A stretch of DNA of 64,000 nt from an uncultured Bacteroidota bacterium (GCA_903838055.1 CAILWV010000049.1:49709-113708); one strand, 5' to 3'; numbered from the stretch's first letter, positions 55,707-63,914 are shown. Notes: generated by a model from the letters alone, not told the origin. Numbers and translations: made by a program.

Positions 55707-56705
55707 ATGGAAGATTACAGCAAAAAAAGGCTTTATAAAAAAATCATAGTTAAGCTCCTAAGAGAAAAGAAACTTTCTATTGAAGAGCTTTTGACCGAAT
55801 TAAATGATATTTTAAAAGACGATTACGGATTTGAACCTATCTCAAGAAGAACCTTTGATAGAGCCAAAGAAAGTTTAATTGAAAATGGCTATCAAATAAA
55901 TTCCCGAAAGTTTAACGGAAGAAACTATTTTGTATTAGAAGGTTATCCAGACAATCTAAACCTTACACAAGAAGAACAGCTTACTTTTCCGCTCCTTATT
56001 GGCTTGCTGGACACCGAGAAGACTATGAACTCTGTAGAGTGGCTTAAATCAGCTTTAATGGATGAGTTTGATTATAGCAAAGAAGATTTAAACCCCTATC
56101 CTTATTTTGTTCATGTTCAACCCACTTTAAACAGCCAAGACAAATTGCTTATACTGGCTGGAAAAATTATTGAATACATCAAAAAAGGGCAAGCTATATT
56201 ATTTCAATACCAAAAGAAAGGAATTACAGAATTTAAACAAGTGGCTCCGTTACAGATTCGGTACTATGATAATAGATATTATCTGCTGGCAAGCACAATT
56301 GATGTTGAAACCTATCAACCCACCAAATTATTGCAAACTTTTACATTAGATATGTTTGTAGAAAAAAATGTAAATCCTGCTGTTGATGAAAGTAATGAAA
56401 ACGCTACAGAACCAAAATACATTTTCTTTGATTATGATACTTTGTACAAAGCTACTAGATTAGAAGAATTGCTCAAGCACAGCTTAGGAATCTGGTACGA
56501 TTGGAAAGAAAACAAACTCAAAACCTTTAGATTAAAATTTACCGATTGGGCTATGGGGATTGTGAAAAATAAAAAAATCCATCCTTCACAAAAGATAATT
56601 CATGACAGCCCAGAAAACTTAATTATTGAAATTACTGTTTGGGACAATCATGAAATTGATTATTTCTTGGGAAGGTTTGGGAATAAATGTGAGCGTTTGG
56701 ATTGA
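55707..56705 (+). CDS. WYL-domain transcriptional regulator
   Basis: 332 residues. N-terminal DNA-binding part (LYKKIIVKLLREKKLSIEEL; ISRRTFDRAKESLIENGYQI) and a WYL ligand-binding domain (ILFQYQKKGITEFKQVAPLQ; IRYYDNRYYLLASTID), followed by the conserved C-terminal extension with FRLKFTDWAMGIVKNK and WDNHEIDYFLGRFG. WYL regulators are widespread near defence and mobile islands and bind nucleic acid-type ligands. It is divergent from the GIY-YIG/AAA operon and abuts the convergent pair at 56706-58672. Confidence 0.9.
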   Translation: MEDYSKKRLYKKIIVKLLREKKLSIEELLTELNDILKDDYGFEPISRRTFDRAKESLIENGYQINSRKFNGRNYFVLEGYPDNLNLTQEEQLTFPLLIGLLDTEKTMNSVEWLKSALMDEFDYSKEDLNPYPYFVHVQPTLNSQDKLLILAGKIIEYIKKGQAILFQYQKKGITEFKQVAPLQIRYYDNRYYLLASTIDVETYQPTKLLQTFTLDMFVEKNVNPAVDESNENATEPKYIFFDYDTLYKATRLEELLKHSLGIWYDWKENKLKTFRLKFTDWAMGIVKNKKIHPSQKIIHDSPENLIIEITVWDNHEIDYFLGRFGNKCERLD

Positions 56706-57806
56706 TTATGGAATGATACCATTACAAAAATCATTTGCTACTTCGTAATACCAATTCATTCTTGTATTTGTGTTGTAATATCTGTATAAGAAAGTATTAT
56801 TAGGTATTGGAAATCTGACTGGAACTGGTTGTGGTGTCATTCCTTTCCAATATATGATTTTTCTATTTTTTAAATTTCCTGTTAAATCAAAAAATAGAGG
56901 AATATAATCAGGTGAACCAATGTAAACAATATCTTCTTCACCATCAAGATTCAATTGATTAAAATCATTATAGACAGGAGCTCCAATTAAATTGTAATTT
57001 CTTTTGGTTGCTGGGTTAGCAATACTTGAAAAAGTAATATCGTATTTTGGCAACTTAAATTCTGAATTTACTAGTCCCCATCCTGCAGAAAGTATATAAA
57101 AATTAATTTTGTATTTATTATATAAATCTAAATAAACAAAAGGAAATGTTCTTGGCACATATAATTGATAAGCACTCAATAGATTTTGGTCATTTTGATA
57201 TTGAATCAAATAATCTCTCCATGACATTATTCCATTATTCATTATTTCATCAGGATGATTCTCAAAATTTTGTACTGCATTATTAACGAAATTTTTATTA
57301 GGATAAGCTGTTAAAAATGAATTGTGTTTAGTTCCTGCACAAACCATAACTACTTTGAAATTGTTGCTTAATTTGAGTTCTTCTAATTCAATTTTGCTAT
57401 TCTTATGAGGAGTATTGGAAGGGAAAATTGGTTTCTCTTTTTTTTCTGATTCAGATTTTGCATATGCTTTCTTAGAAGTTGTGATGTCTAACTTATTACC
57501 ATTGACATCAAAAGAAATAGTAAAGTCATTATGTGGTCTGTTCTCACTAATTATTGTAAAACCACATTCAATGATTCTCTCCATTGAATTACAGATTGCT
57601 TTTAATCTATTATTCCATTCAATATTTAGGTCTATTTTAATACATTCTTCCTTTACCATTCTTGCAGTAATTTGAAGAAAACCTTTTTTGTAAAGATTTA
57701 AAATAGCTTTAAATATTGTTGGTTGTAATTTGTTACTTGAAGTTACAATTTTATTTTGCAAACAGTTCTCGATATTATTCATTTTGTTTTTTAATTTATT
57801 GGACAA
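56706..57806 (-). CDS. Unknown protein, C-terminal YaaA/DUF6884-like part
   Basis: 366 residues from 57806, overlapping the upstream gene by 16 bp; Met9 at 57782 would avoid the overlap. The N-terminal 110 residues are helical with a pattern that could be DNA- or protein-binding. The C-terminal 220 residues have VVMVCAGTKHNSFLTAYPNK, LYNKYKINFYILSAGWGLVN and LPKYDITFSSI. The combination of an early Cys and a SAGWGLV...YD motif recalls the DUF6884/YaaA group, which can be nucleic-acid or nucleotide enzymes, but I cannot name a reaction. It is coupled to a GIY-YIG-like gene, and its stop abuts that of the WYL gene. Confidence 0.7.
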   Translation of the reverse strand: MSNKLKNKMNNIENCLQNKIVTSSNKLQPTIFKAILNLYKKGFLQITARMVKEECIKIDLNIEWNNRLKAICNSMERIIECGFTIISENRPHNDFTISFDVNGNKLDITTSKKAYAKSESEKKEKPIFPSNTPHKNSKIELEELKLSNNFKVVMVCAGTKHNSFLTAYPNKNFVNNAVQNFENHPDEIMNNGIMSWRDYLIQYQNDQNLLSAYQLYVPRTFPFVYLDLYNKYKINFYILSAGWGLVNSEFKLPKYDITFSSIANPATKRNYNLIGAPVYNDFNQLNLDGEEDIVYIGSPDYIPLFFDLTGNLKNRKIIYWKGMTPQPVPVRFPIPNNTFLYRYYNTNTRMNWYYEVANDFCNGIIP

Positions 57807-58672
57807 ACTCTAACTGTTATTTCTTCAATATTATTTTGTTTCATTTCATTTTGAATAACCTTCCATTTTGGTAATCCACTTGCATCGTTTGAAATAAAAT
57901 ATTTTTGTAACGTTCTGCCTACTATTGTAATCTTTCTTTCTTTGCTGTATACAACATTATTAGATTTTGTGTCTCTAATGTTAATTGTTAATTTTCCAGT
58001 TGGAAAATTAGGGTTATTTGAAATATCAGAAATTCTTTGATTTTTTTTAACAGTGAATTCAATGCAATTATTTTGATTTGAAATTGGTTTTTGATTTGAA
58101 TTAGAATTTTTTTTTAAAGATTTATTATTTTCTACAAGTGATATTTTTTGATTGGTTATTTTTTCTAAAGTTTTTTTTGGTCTACCCAATTTACCATTTA
58201 AATAAGGATAATCTAATTTTCCGCTTTTTAAATAATTATAAATATCTCTTTCAACATTGCTAGGTTCATTAACTTCAACATATATTACAATAAAATTATC
58301 TATTTTATTTTCCTTCATTATTAATTCCCAGTAATTAGCTCTAGACATATTTTTAATTCCCCTTTTAGAATTAGAAATAACATTATTGATTCTTTTAATT
58401 AAACCTTGTTCAATGATTTTACCTTCTTTTGTTACTCCTCCAGCTTTACCAAAGTACATTAAACTATATTCATCATCTTTAAATGAAAAAATTAAATGAT
58501 TTAAATCTTCATAAAAAAAACCTTTAACAAATACAAAATATAAACCAGGTGTATTTGGAACATTAATAGTAGATTTTTTTAGTTCTTCGACAGGATTTAT
58601 TGAATTTGAATTGAAACTAAAAATATTGTTACTAATGTTTAAACCGATTAAAGAAGTAATATAATTTTTCAT
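57791..58672 (-). CDS. GIY-YIG-like protein with unknown C-terminal domain
   Basis: 293 residues. A divergent GIY-YIG domain: PGLYFVFV (42-49), LMYFGKAGG (71-79, YFG in place of YIG), Arg94 in GLIKRINNVIS, Glu141 in NVERDIYNYLK and LN at 158-159 in YPYLNGKLGRPKK. All catalytic-type positions are present. After a linker rich in Asn, Ser and Lys (about 175-205), the last 90 residues form an unrecognised beta-rich domain (FTVKKNQRISDISNNPNF; LTINIRDTKSNNVVYSKE). First gene of its operon. A TATATTTG box (58706-58699, minus strand) is the likely -7 element. Confidence 0.75.
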   Translation of the reverse strand: MKNYITSLIGLNISNNIFSFNSNSINPVEELKKSTINVPNTPGLYFVFVKGFFYEDLNHLIFSFKDDEYSLMYFGKAGGVTKEGKIIEQGLIKRINNVISNSKRGIKNMSRANYWELIMKENKIDNFIVIYVEVNEPSNVERDIYNYLKSGKLDYPYLNGKLGRPKKTLEKITNQKISLVENNKSLKKNSNSNQKPISNQNNCIEFTVKKNQRISDISNNPNFPTGKLTINIRDTKSNNVVYSKERKITIVGRTLQKYFISNDASGLPKWKVIQNEMKQNNIEEITVRVCPIN

Positions 58673-58733
58673 TGTCTAAGTTTTTGAAGTTCAATGTGCA
58701 AATATATTAAAACTCATTACCTTAAACTAATCT

Positions 58734-58772
58734 AACTTTGTCATTTCGTGACTACCTTTTATTTTACTTTTG
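58734..58772 (+). promoter_or_regulatory. Promoter with the shared 13-bp element
   Basis: AACTTTGTCATTT (58734-58746) contains TTG and lies 24 bp before TACTTTTG (58765-58772), the same layout as 55636-55674. Directly after, GTCATTTCGTGAC is a perfect 4-bp dyad. The start codon follows 19 bp downstream of the -7 box. Confidence 0.65.
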
Positions 58773-58791
58773 TACTTTAAATCAATTATTT

Positions 58792-59409
58792 ATGCAAAAT
58801 AAAATACTATTAGAAGAACGAATAGCAAATAATAATCAAAATCACATTTGTTCGGAAATAATAAAAAATTACAGAATAGAGCAGGATATTAAAATTGATG
58901 ATTTTGCATTTGCTCATGTGGTTTATGGTATCAATGACAAACCTGTCTTGTTTCATATCAACTTCAGTAATAAAGCAGAAGATTCAACCAAAAATAAATT
59001 TAACATCCACCTGCAAAATCTGAATCAGAAATCATTTTCTGAGTTGTTATATTTGGTTACTTATTATGAATTTTTCAAAGAAGATGAGGCTAATTTATCC
59101 CTACTTAAAGATAACAACAGTACTGGTGCAGTAGCTTCCTACTTAGAAAGTACCAATGGTAAATTGTTGTACCATTACCAAGTGGAACAATTGTACAGTT
59201 CTATTACCAACTCTACTGTTGAAGAAGCCATTACTTTCAGAAAAGGAATTAACTTGAAACGACCAAGTGCCTTTGAAAAAGCAAAAGCGATGTTGTTGCC
59301 TTCGGGAGAATCCTTGTTTGATGTTCTAACAAAATATAGGTTTCGGGATTTTACTTTATATCCTAAAATAAAAGAAGCAATTGCATTGTATAATTATTTG
59401 AATCAATAA
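58792..59409 (+). CDS. Unrecognised protein, 205 residues
   Basis: From ATG 58792 (the longer frame from 58738 starts before the promoter -7 box and is rejected) the protein has no signal peptide or membrane segment. It starts MQNKILLEERIANNNQNH and contains FAFAHVVYGINDKPVLFHIN, a helical centre (SFSELLYLVTYYEFFKEDEA) and a C-terminal helical part (LFDVLTKYRFRDFTLYPKIK). No enzyme motif is recognised. It shares a promoter element with the GIY-YIG/AAA operon and is followed after 2 bp by a GNAT gene, so it looks co-regulated with the island. Confidence 0.7.
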   Translation: MQNKILLEERIANNNQNHICSEIIKNYRIEQDIKIDDFAFAHVVYGINDKPVLFHINFSNKAEDSTKNKFNIHLQNLNQKSFSELLYLVTYYEFFKEDEANLSLLKDNNSTGAVASYLESTNGKLLYHYQVEQLYSSITNSTVEEAITFRKGINLKRPSAFEKAKAMLLPSGESLFDVLTKYRFRDFTLYPKIKEAIALYNYLNQ

Positions 59410-59411
59410 CT

Positions 59412-59894
59412 ATGATAACTATTCAAAAAGCAAGACCCGAACATGTTGAAGAAATTGTTTCCCTATGGGAAGATTTGATGGAAATTCATAAAAAATTAGA
59501 TGCTGAATTTTTTGATGCTACTGATTTGTATATTGAAGATTATAGTTATGGCATTTCTGAAACCATAAGAAAGGCATCAGACGAAAAGAAGGTATTTGTA
59601 GCAATTTCAAATGAAACAGTTGTTGGTTATGTAACAGTTGAAATTATTCGGTTTTCGATGTTGTATTATAATTTTGACCCGCTATGTGTTATTGGAGATA
59701 TTATGATTGATGAAAAATTTCATAATCAAGGAATTGGAGAACGATTCATTCAAGAAGCCAGTAAGGTAGCCAAAAAACAAAATGTAAATAAGATTATGCT
59801 CAATGTGTTTTCTAAAAATGAGAAAGGCTATGCCTATTTCAAACATTTAGGATTCCAAGATACTTTTAACAAAATGACGTTGAAAATAGAATAA
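59412..59894 (+). CDS. GNAT family N-acetyltransferase
   Basis: 160 residues. The N-terminal AdoRP-like ITIQKARPEHVEEIVSLWED, the acetyl-CoA loop FHNQGIGERFIQEASKVAKK and the C-terminal LNVFSKNEKGYAYFKHLGF with FNKMTLKIE fit the GNAT fold. Substrate unknown. It is 2 bp downstream of the unknown protein and likely translated from the same mRNA. Confidence 0.88.
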   Translation: MITIQKARPEHVEEIVSLWEDLMEIHKKLDAEFFDATDLYIEDYSYGISETIRKASDEKKVFVAISNETVVGYVTVEIIRFSMLYYNFDPLCVIGDIMIDEKFHNQGIGERFIQEASKVAKKQNVNKIMLNVFSKNEKGYAYFKHLGFQDTFNKMTLKIE

Positions 59895-59966
59895 CCGAAA
59901 CTAACTTCGCCATAATTTGACTAATCAAATTATTAATTTTGAACTCTAATTTAAAAACAATCACTT

Positions 59967-60353
59967 ATGAAAAAGTATTTAATTTATGTATTCTGTTTAT
60001 TAGTCAACGTTGCCTTTGCCCAAGATAAATCAATAAAGACCTATGATTTAAATGGCGTTAAGTTTTCCGTTAATAAAGATTATTGGCTAAAAATCGATTG
60101 TGTTAAGTCGATGCCAAGTAATCAATTTATGATTATTGAAATGCGAAAATTAGATTACCCTTATAATGACCATATAGAATTCTCATCAATATTCTATACC
60201 CGTGCTTTTGAAAGTAATGAATTGGTGAAATCTGGTCATCAGATTAATAAAGGAAGCTATTTATTTAGGGTTATTTTAGCTGTAAAAAATGAAGATGGTG
60301 GAAGTGAGCTATACAAAGTTTTAAAACTAGATGAGCGATTGGTAGCTCTATAA
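59967..60353 (+). CDS. Small secreted protein of unknown function
   Basis: 128 residues with a signal peptide (MKKYLIYVFCLLVNVAFAQ) followed by a compact domain (GVKFSVNKDYWLKIDCVKSM; FSSIFYTRAFESNELVKSGH). It is likely periplasmic. The preceding TAATTTTG could be the -7 element. No family recognised. Confidence 0.75.
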   Translation: MKKYLIYVFCLLVNVAFAQDKSIKTYDLNGVKFSVNKDYWLKIDCVKSMPSNQFMIIEMRKLDYPYNDHIEFSSIFYTRAFESNELVKSGHQINKGSYLFRVILAVKNEDGGSELYKVLKLDERLVAL

Positions 60354-60394
60354 TTATTTTGAAAGGTACTATACATAGAATTAAAAAGGGTAAA

Positions 60395-60559
60395 TTAATC
60401 TTTATCCTTTTCTATGTTATATTGCTTACCATTAACAAAAATCATTCCTTTCTTGATTCTTTCAATTTCAAAGCTATTCAAATTGTCTGGATTAATTACA
60501 TAAAACACATGCTTTGTTTTTTCAATTTGATGGGTTATTTCAATCCTTGTCTTTTTCAT
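60395..60559 (-). CDS. Small unknown protein, 54 residues
   Basis: From ATG 60559 (MKKTRIEITHQIEKTKHVFY) the product is short and charged with a repeat-like IEITHQIEKT. The start is 1 nt after the stop of the upstream gene (60561), giving tight coupling. A longer upstream in-frame start at 60592 would overlap that gene. Family not recognised; the pair may be one transcription unit. Confidence 0.6.
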   Translation of the reverse strand: MKKTRIEITHQIEKTKHVFYVINPDNLNSFEIERIKKGMIFVNGKQYNIEKDKD

Positions 60560-60560
60560 G

Positions 60561-60860
60561 CTAATTGGAACTAAATTCAAAATCAAATTCAATATGGTTT
60601 TTTTTGGTGTTTTCTATGTGAATAATTATTCTATTGTCTTGAACCACATAAAAGAAATCGTTTCCGTTTTTTATATTTCTTTGAAGAAATCTCTGCAATC
60701 GAACATGATTTACATTTTTTTTAATATCAAAAAAATACTCAACTTTTGTTTCTTTAGGAAAAATTCCTTTATCATCTAAAATTGAAAACACTCGAAACCT
60801 TGTTACACCGTAAAATCTCATTAAATGAATATATATGCGAGTTAAGTTTACATCTTTCAT
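60561..60860 (-). CDS. Small unknown protein, 99 residues
   Basis: 99 residues, basic and beta/alpha mixed, beginning MKDVNLTRIYIHLMRFYGVT, then IKKNVNHVRLQRFLQRNIKN and a C-terminal VQDNRIIIHIENTKKNHIEF. No signal peptide or membrane segment. It precedes the 54-residue gene by 1 nt and shows no recognised family. Real coding is supported by the coupled downstream start. Confidence 0.6.
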   Translation of the reverse strand: MKDVNLTRIYIHLMRFYGVTRFRVFSILDDKGIFPKETKVEYFFDIKKNVNHVRLQRFLQRNIKNGNDFFYVVQDNRIIIHIENTKKNHIEFDFEFSSN

Positions 60861-60940
60861 AATTATTCATAATTTATTATTTCTAAAATAAAAAAACATA
60901 TTTCTTGGTTTTTGGCTTTTATAATATCTATTATAATAAC

Positions 60941-61588
60941 TTAAATCATTTTATTATTAACCAATATTGACTTGACCTTCTGAACTGTGGCAAGACTTGT
61001 ACCTCCTAATATGGCAATCTTTCTGAGGCTGATTTTCCCACTCTTGAGTTCCTTGGCAACGCTGGCATATTTTTTCAACACATCCTCATCGCTAACCTTG
61101 GGTTTGTTTCGTTTTTGAGTTATTCCTTGAGCTCTTAAAAGTGCATTCTTAGCCTTATAAATCTCAAGTCCCTGTAGCTGTCTTAATTTTAGACCTTCAA
61201 GCTCGATGCTTGCCACGTTTGCAAGCACATCACAAATCATTTTGAATATTGGGTTTGGTTTCCCATCTATAAGACTCTCAAGATTACCTAGGTTCTCAAC
61301 ACGAACTGTGACACCTTTTTCAGTTAGCCAATTAAGGGTTGATTGGCAGTCAAAAATCCCACGACCTAAACGGTCTACTGACATTACAGACAAGTAGTTT
61401 ATTTGACCAGTTTCTATGGCTTCAATTAACATCTTGCCTTGTTCTCGTTCTTTAAATGGGACAGTTCCACTGATAACGTCATAAAAGAGTATCTCATCTG
61501 GGTGCAATTTTGCAAGTTGTCTTGCTGGGTTGCCTCCACCTGTAATTGCAGAATTTCTAACGTACCTTGCTTTTTTGAAAGTTGTCAT
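60941..61588 (-). CDS. Serine recombinase/resolvase with atypical catalytic motif
   Basis: 215 residues. The N-terminal resolvase domain has ARYVRNSAITGGGNPARQL, where R11-N12-S13 replaces the usual Arg-Val-Ser, with a GGGN insert before the conserved Gln; DRLGRG (SVMSVDRLGRGIFDCQSTL) is normal. A linker helix leads to a C-terminal helix-turn-helix (GKISLRKIAILGGTSLATVQ). The domain order fits small resolvases or invertases that recombine at res-like sites, which the dyads at 61646-61735 may be. Activity is inferred; Ser13 is the candidate nucleophile. Confidence 0.85.
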   Translation of the reverse strand: MTTFKKARYVRNSAITGGGNPARQLAKLHPDEILFYDVISGTVPFKEREQGKMLIEAIETGQINYLSVMSVDRLGRGIFDCQSTLNWLTEKGVTVRVENLGNLESLIDGKPNPIFKMICDVLANVASIELEGLKLRQLQGLEIYKAKNALLRAQGITQKRNKPKVSDEDVLKKYASVAKELKSGKISLRKIAILGGTSLATVQKVKSILVNNKMI

Positions 61589-61645
61589 ATTGTTAAATGT
61601 ATTAAATTAGATTTTCAATTGGTTCTTTGATTGAAATTGTATTAA

Positions 61646-61735
61646 TATAAAGTACACTTTATACACATTACAATTTGATTTGAAAACCAAACACTTTCAT
61701 TGATAAAAAAGTGTACTGAACTATACCACTTTATT
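61646..61735. promoter_or_regulatory. Cluster of inverted repeats, res-like or operator sites for the recombinase
   Basis: TATAAAG-TACA-CTTTATA (61646-61663) is a dyad with perfect 7-bp arms, and AAAGTG...CACTTT (61708-61713 with 61727-61732) is a second with a 13-nt centre. Both share a YACTTTAT half-site and lie upstream of the recombinase start (61588). This resembles the subsites of resolvases. The surrounding 61589-61899 gap is non-coding otherwise. It also holds a short hairpin AGCCC/GGGCT (61817-61835) and a TAAATTTG box at 61851-61858, which may serve the gene at 61900. Confidence 0.5.
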
Positions 61736-61899
61736 TTCATACAGTTTTTATATAAAAACAACGTATTTGATTTCACTTTGCAAAGATTCCAGGGATTTTT
61801 GACATACGCAAGTAAAAGCCCGTATTTCCTGGGCTAACAACCTTTTTAAATAAATTTGACATATTTAAAGTATTCTGATATTTATAATAAAAGAGTAAT

Positions 61900-62286
61900 A
61901 TGAAGATAAAATTAAATTCTGGAACAGAGGTATTTGTAGAGGCGTTCCATTGTACACCAACGCTTGCAGGTGTTATATTATATTCTCCATCAGAGGAAAC
62001 AAATCAGAACCTCGTGAATCACCTTAACTATCCAACAGATTGGGGAAAAAGAGAATGTATAATGAAAAAATCTGATATGTATGCTGATGAAAAAAGACTA
62101 AAGCCTGTAATAAACTCGGTATGGTTGTCATCTTCTTCACCAGTTAAGGATACAAAAGCGGATGGAGCAGATTTAGTAGTTATGTTTTTTTCTGATGAAA
62201 ATCTTAATATGACAATCCAAGAAGTTATCTATAATGGCATTAGAGATTTAGAATGGAACAGATTTGCTAAAGATTTTGAGATTTAA
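61900..62286 (+). CDS. Unrecognised protein, 128 residues
   Basis: A soluble 128-residue protein with no signal or membrane segment (MKIKLNSGTEVFVEAFHCTP; LAGVILYSPSEETNQNLVNH; YPTDWGKRECIMKKSDMYAD). It is likely a real gene because of a -7 type box (TAAATTTG, 61851-61858) upstream and clean codon use. The family is unknown. It is divergent from the recombinase and could be cargo of the same element. Confidence 0.65.
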   Translation: MKIKLNSGTEVFVEAFHCTPTLAGVILYSPSEETNQNLVNHLNYPTDWGKRECIMKKSDMYADEKRLKPVINSVWLSSSSPVKDTKADGADLVVMFFSDENLNMTIQEVIYNGIRDLEWNRFAKDFEI

Positions 62287-62312
62287 TAACAATTTAATTT
62301 TATAATTTATTT

Positions 62313-63380
62313 TTATAAAGGGTTATAGTAACCCGTACTATTAATTTTTATTTCCGACTTCATATCTAATTCATAAACTAAATCTATAAATTCTCCTTTT
62401 TTCAAAACTATATATTTATCATCATTTTTTTGTAAAAGAGCTCCTTTATTATTTAATATTTTTGGATTAAATAATTTCCCGTTTTTTTCAATATAAATGG
62501 AATTAATATAACTAATCTCATTTTTCTCTTCTTTTATCCTTATGTTAATTAGTCCTTTTTTGACTTCCCCAATATCAAGTTTTTGATTAGATTCAGATTC
62601 TTTTCCAATTAAATTTCTGATTATTTCACCCTTATAAACATATTTATTATTAATTTTTAGATAAACATAAGGACATGCAGCTAGAATATTCGTATTAATA
62701 GCTTCTTCTCTTATATCTATACTTTTTATAAAGAAATTAGACAATTTATAGGTTCCAATAATTTTAGGATTTATTGAATGTTCAATTGTAAATTTATTAT
62801 TTCCTATAATTTTTCTATTACCTCCGTTATATCCTTGACTTTTAATTGTTGATTTAGTGAGTAAATTATTTCCAAAATATCTAAAAATTGTTGTTATTGA
62901 TGAAGGGTCTTCTTCTTCTTGTTCTTTTTGAGAAATAATAAATTCTTTATAATTGTCTGTTTTGTCAAAGTCTACAATTTCAAATTTAGTACCGTCTTTA
63001 TAAAAGTAAGAATTCCTAGTCCAATTAAAAACGTAATCTTGTGAGAGATTATTTATAAATATTTTAGCTTTAAAAAAACCTGTTTCGTCTTCTTTTTTTG
63101 AATTTAAAAAATTTTCATCAAAAACAACTACTTTAATGTTATCATTATTACCATCTCCATTTAAATCTACATTATCAGAGCTCCAAATAATTTGATTAGG
63201 CAAAAAACCTTTAGATATATCCTTATCTAAAAATCTTTCAGCTGAATTCATCTCATTACTTAATTCATTTTCATCATAAGAAAAAGGCAATTCAACTTTT
63301 GTTTTATTGCAACTAATTGTAAAAACAACTAATATTAGAATACTATAATATCTTATTTTAGTTTGGAATTTATTTTTCAT
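62313..63380 (-). CDS. Putative lipoprotein, unknown function
   Basis: 355 residues with a lipoprotein signal (YYSILILVVFTISCNKTK, Cys24) and a predicted envelope domain. An Asp/Asn-rich DNVDLNGDGNNDNI resembles a calcium-binding or FG-GAP/dockerin-like loop. The C-terminal part is beta-rich with no recognised motif. It is convergent with the gene at 61900 with 26 bp between stops. Confidence 0.75.
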   Translation of the reverse strand: MKNKFQTKIRYYSILILVVFTISCNKTKVELPFSYDENELSNEMNSAERFLDKDISKGFLPNQIIWSSDNVDLNGDGNNDNIKVVVFDENFLNSKKEDETGFFKAKIFINNLSQDYVFNWTRNSYFYKDGTKFEIVDFDKTDNYKEFIISQKEQEEEDPSSITTIFRYFGNNLLTKSTIKSQGYNGGNRKIIGNNKFTIEHSINPKIIGTYKLSNFFIKSIDIREEAINTNILAACPYVYLKINNKYVYKGEIIRNLIGKESESNQKLDIGEVKKGLINIRIKEEKNEISYINSIYIEKNGKLFNPKILNNKGALLQKNDDKYIVLKKGEFIDLVYELDMKSEIKINSTGYYNPL

Positions 63381-63479
63381 TTTAAAAAGTTTAATTATAA
63401 AAGTTATTTTTTGATGTTTTTAAATATTTAAGTTTTTATTTTGTCAAAATACGAATATTTATTTATACAATAATTAGTT

Positions 63480-63866
63480 TTAAGGCAGTAATATGTCAAT
63501 TACTTTACAGTTAGATTTTGAGGATTTTATAACATATTCTTCATACTTTTTTGTTTCAAAATTTTTCACATAAAATGTATTATTAATAAATATATAATCA
63601 TAGGAAATTCCATTTGAACCAAAATCAAATATCTCTCCATTTTTTAATAAACATATATTTGCATATCTACTATAATATCCATCACTATCTGGGGCAGCCG
63701 ATGATGATTCTTCACTAGGGGCTAACTTATAATTAAGGTCAAATACAATAGTATCTTTTTTTAAAGTGATTTCATAAGCTATTTCTTTTTTGTTTTTTTC
63801 AATAAAAAATAATTTTTTTTCTATTTCAAAATTATTTCTAATTTTTTGGTAAAGAAATTTATTTGA
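63480..63866 (-). pseudogene. 5'-truncated reading frame without a start codon
   Basis: A frame of 128 codons on the minus strand has no ATG before the upstream TAG (63869-63867). It encodes KKEIAYEITLKKDTIVFDLN, DSDGYYSRYANICLLKNGEI and EYVIKSSKSNCKVIDILLP to a TAA at 63482-63480. Codon choice looks like real coding sequence. It is probably the remnant of a gene whose 5' part was lost. The 63381-63479 gap is AT-rich and holds nothing else. Confidence 0.5.
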
Positions 63867-63914
63867 CTAGTCCTAAATAATCGATACAGATTATTAGACA
63901 AAAATAGATAAATT

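Noticed and set aside
60359..60779. Plus-strand ORFs over 60359-60779
   Set aside because: They are antisense to a coupled minus-strand gene pair and have no support of their own.
61817..61835. AGCCC/GGGCT hairpin as an integron attC site
   Set aside because: Only 5-bp arms and no integron integrase; it is more like a small terminator-type hairpin.
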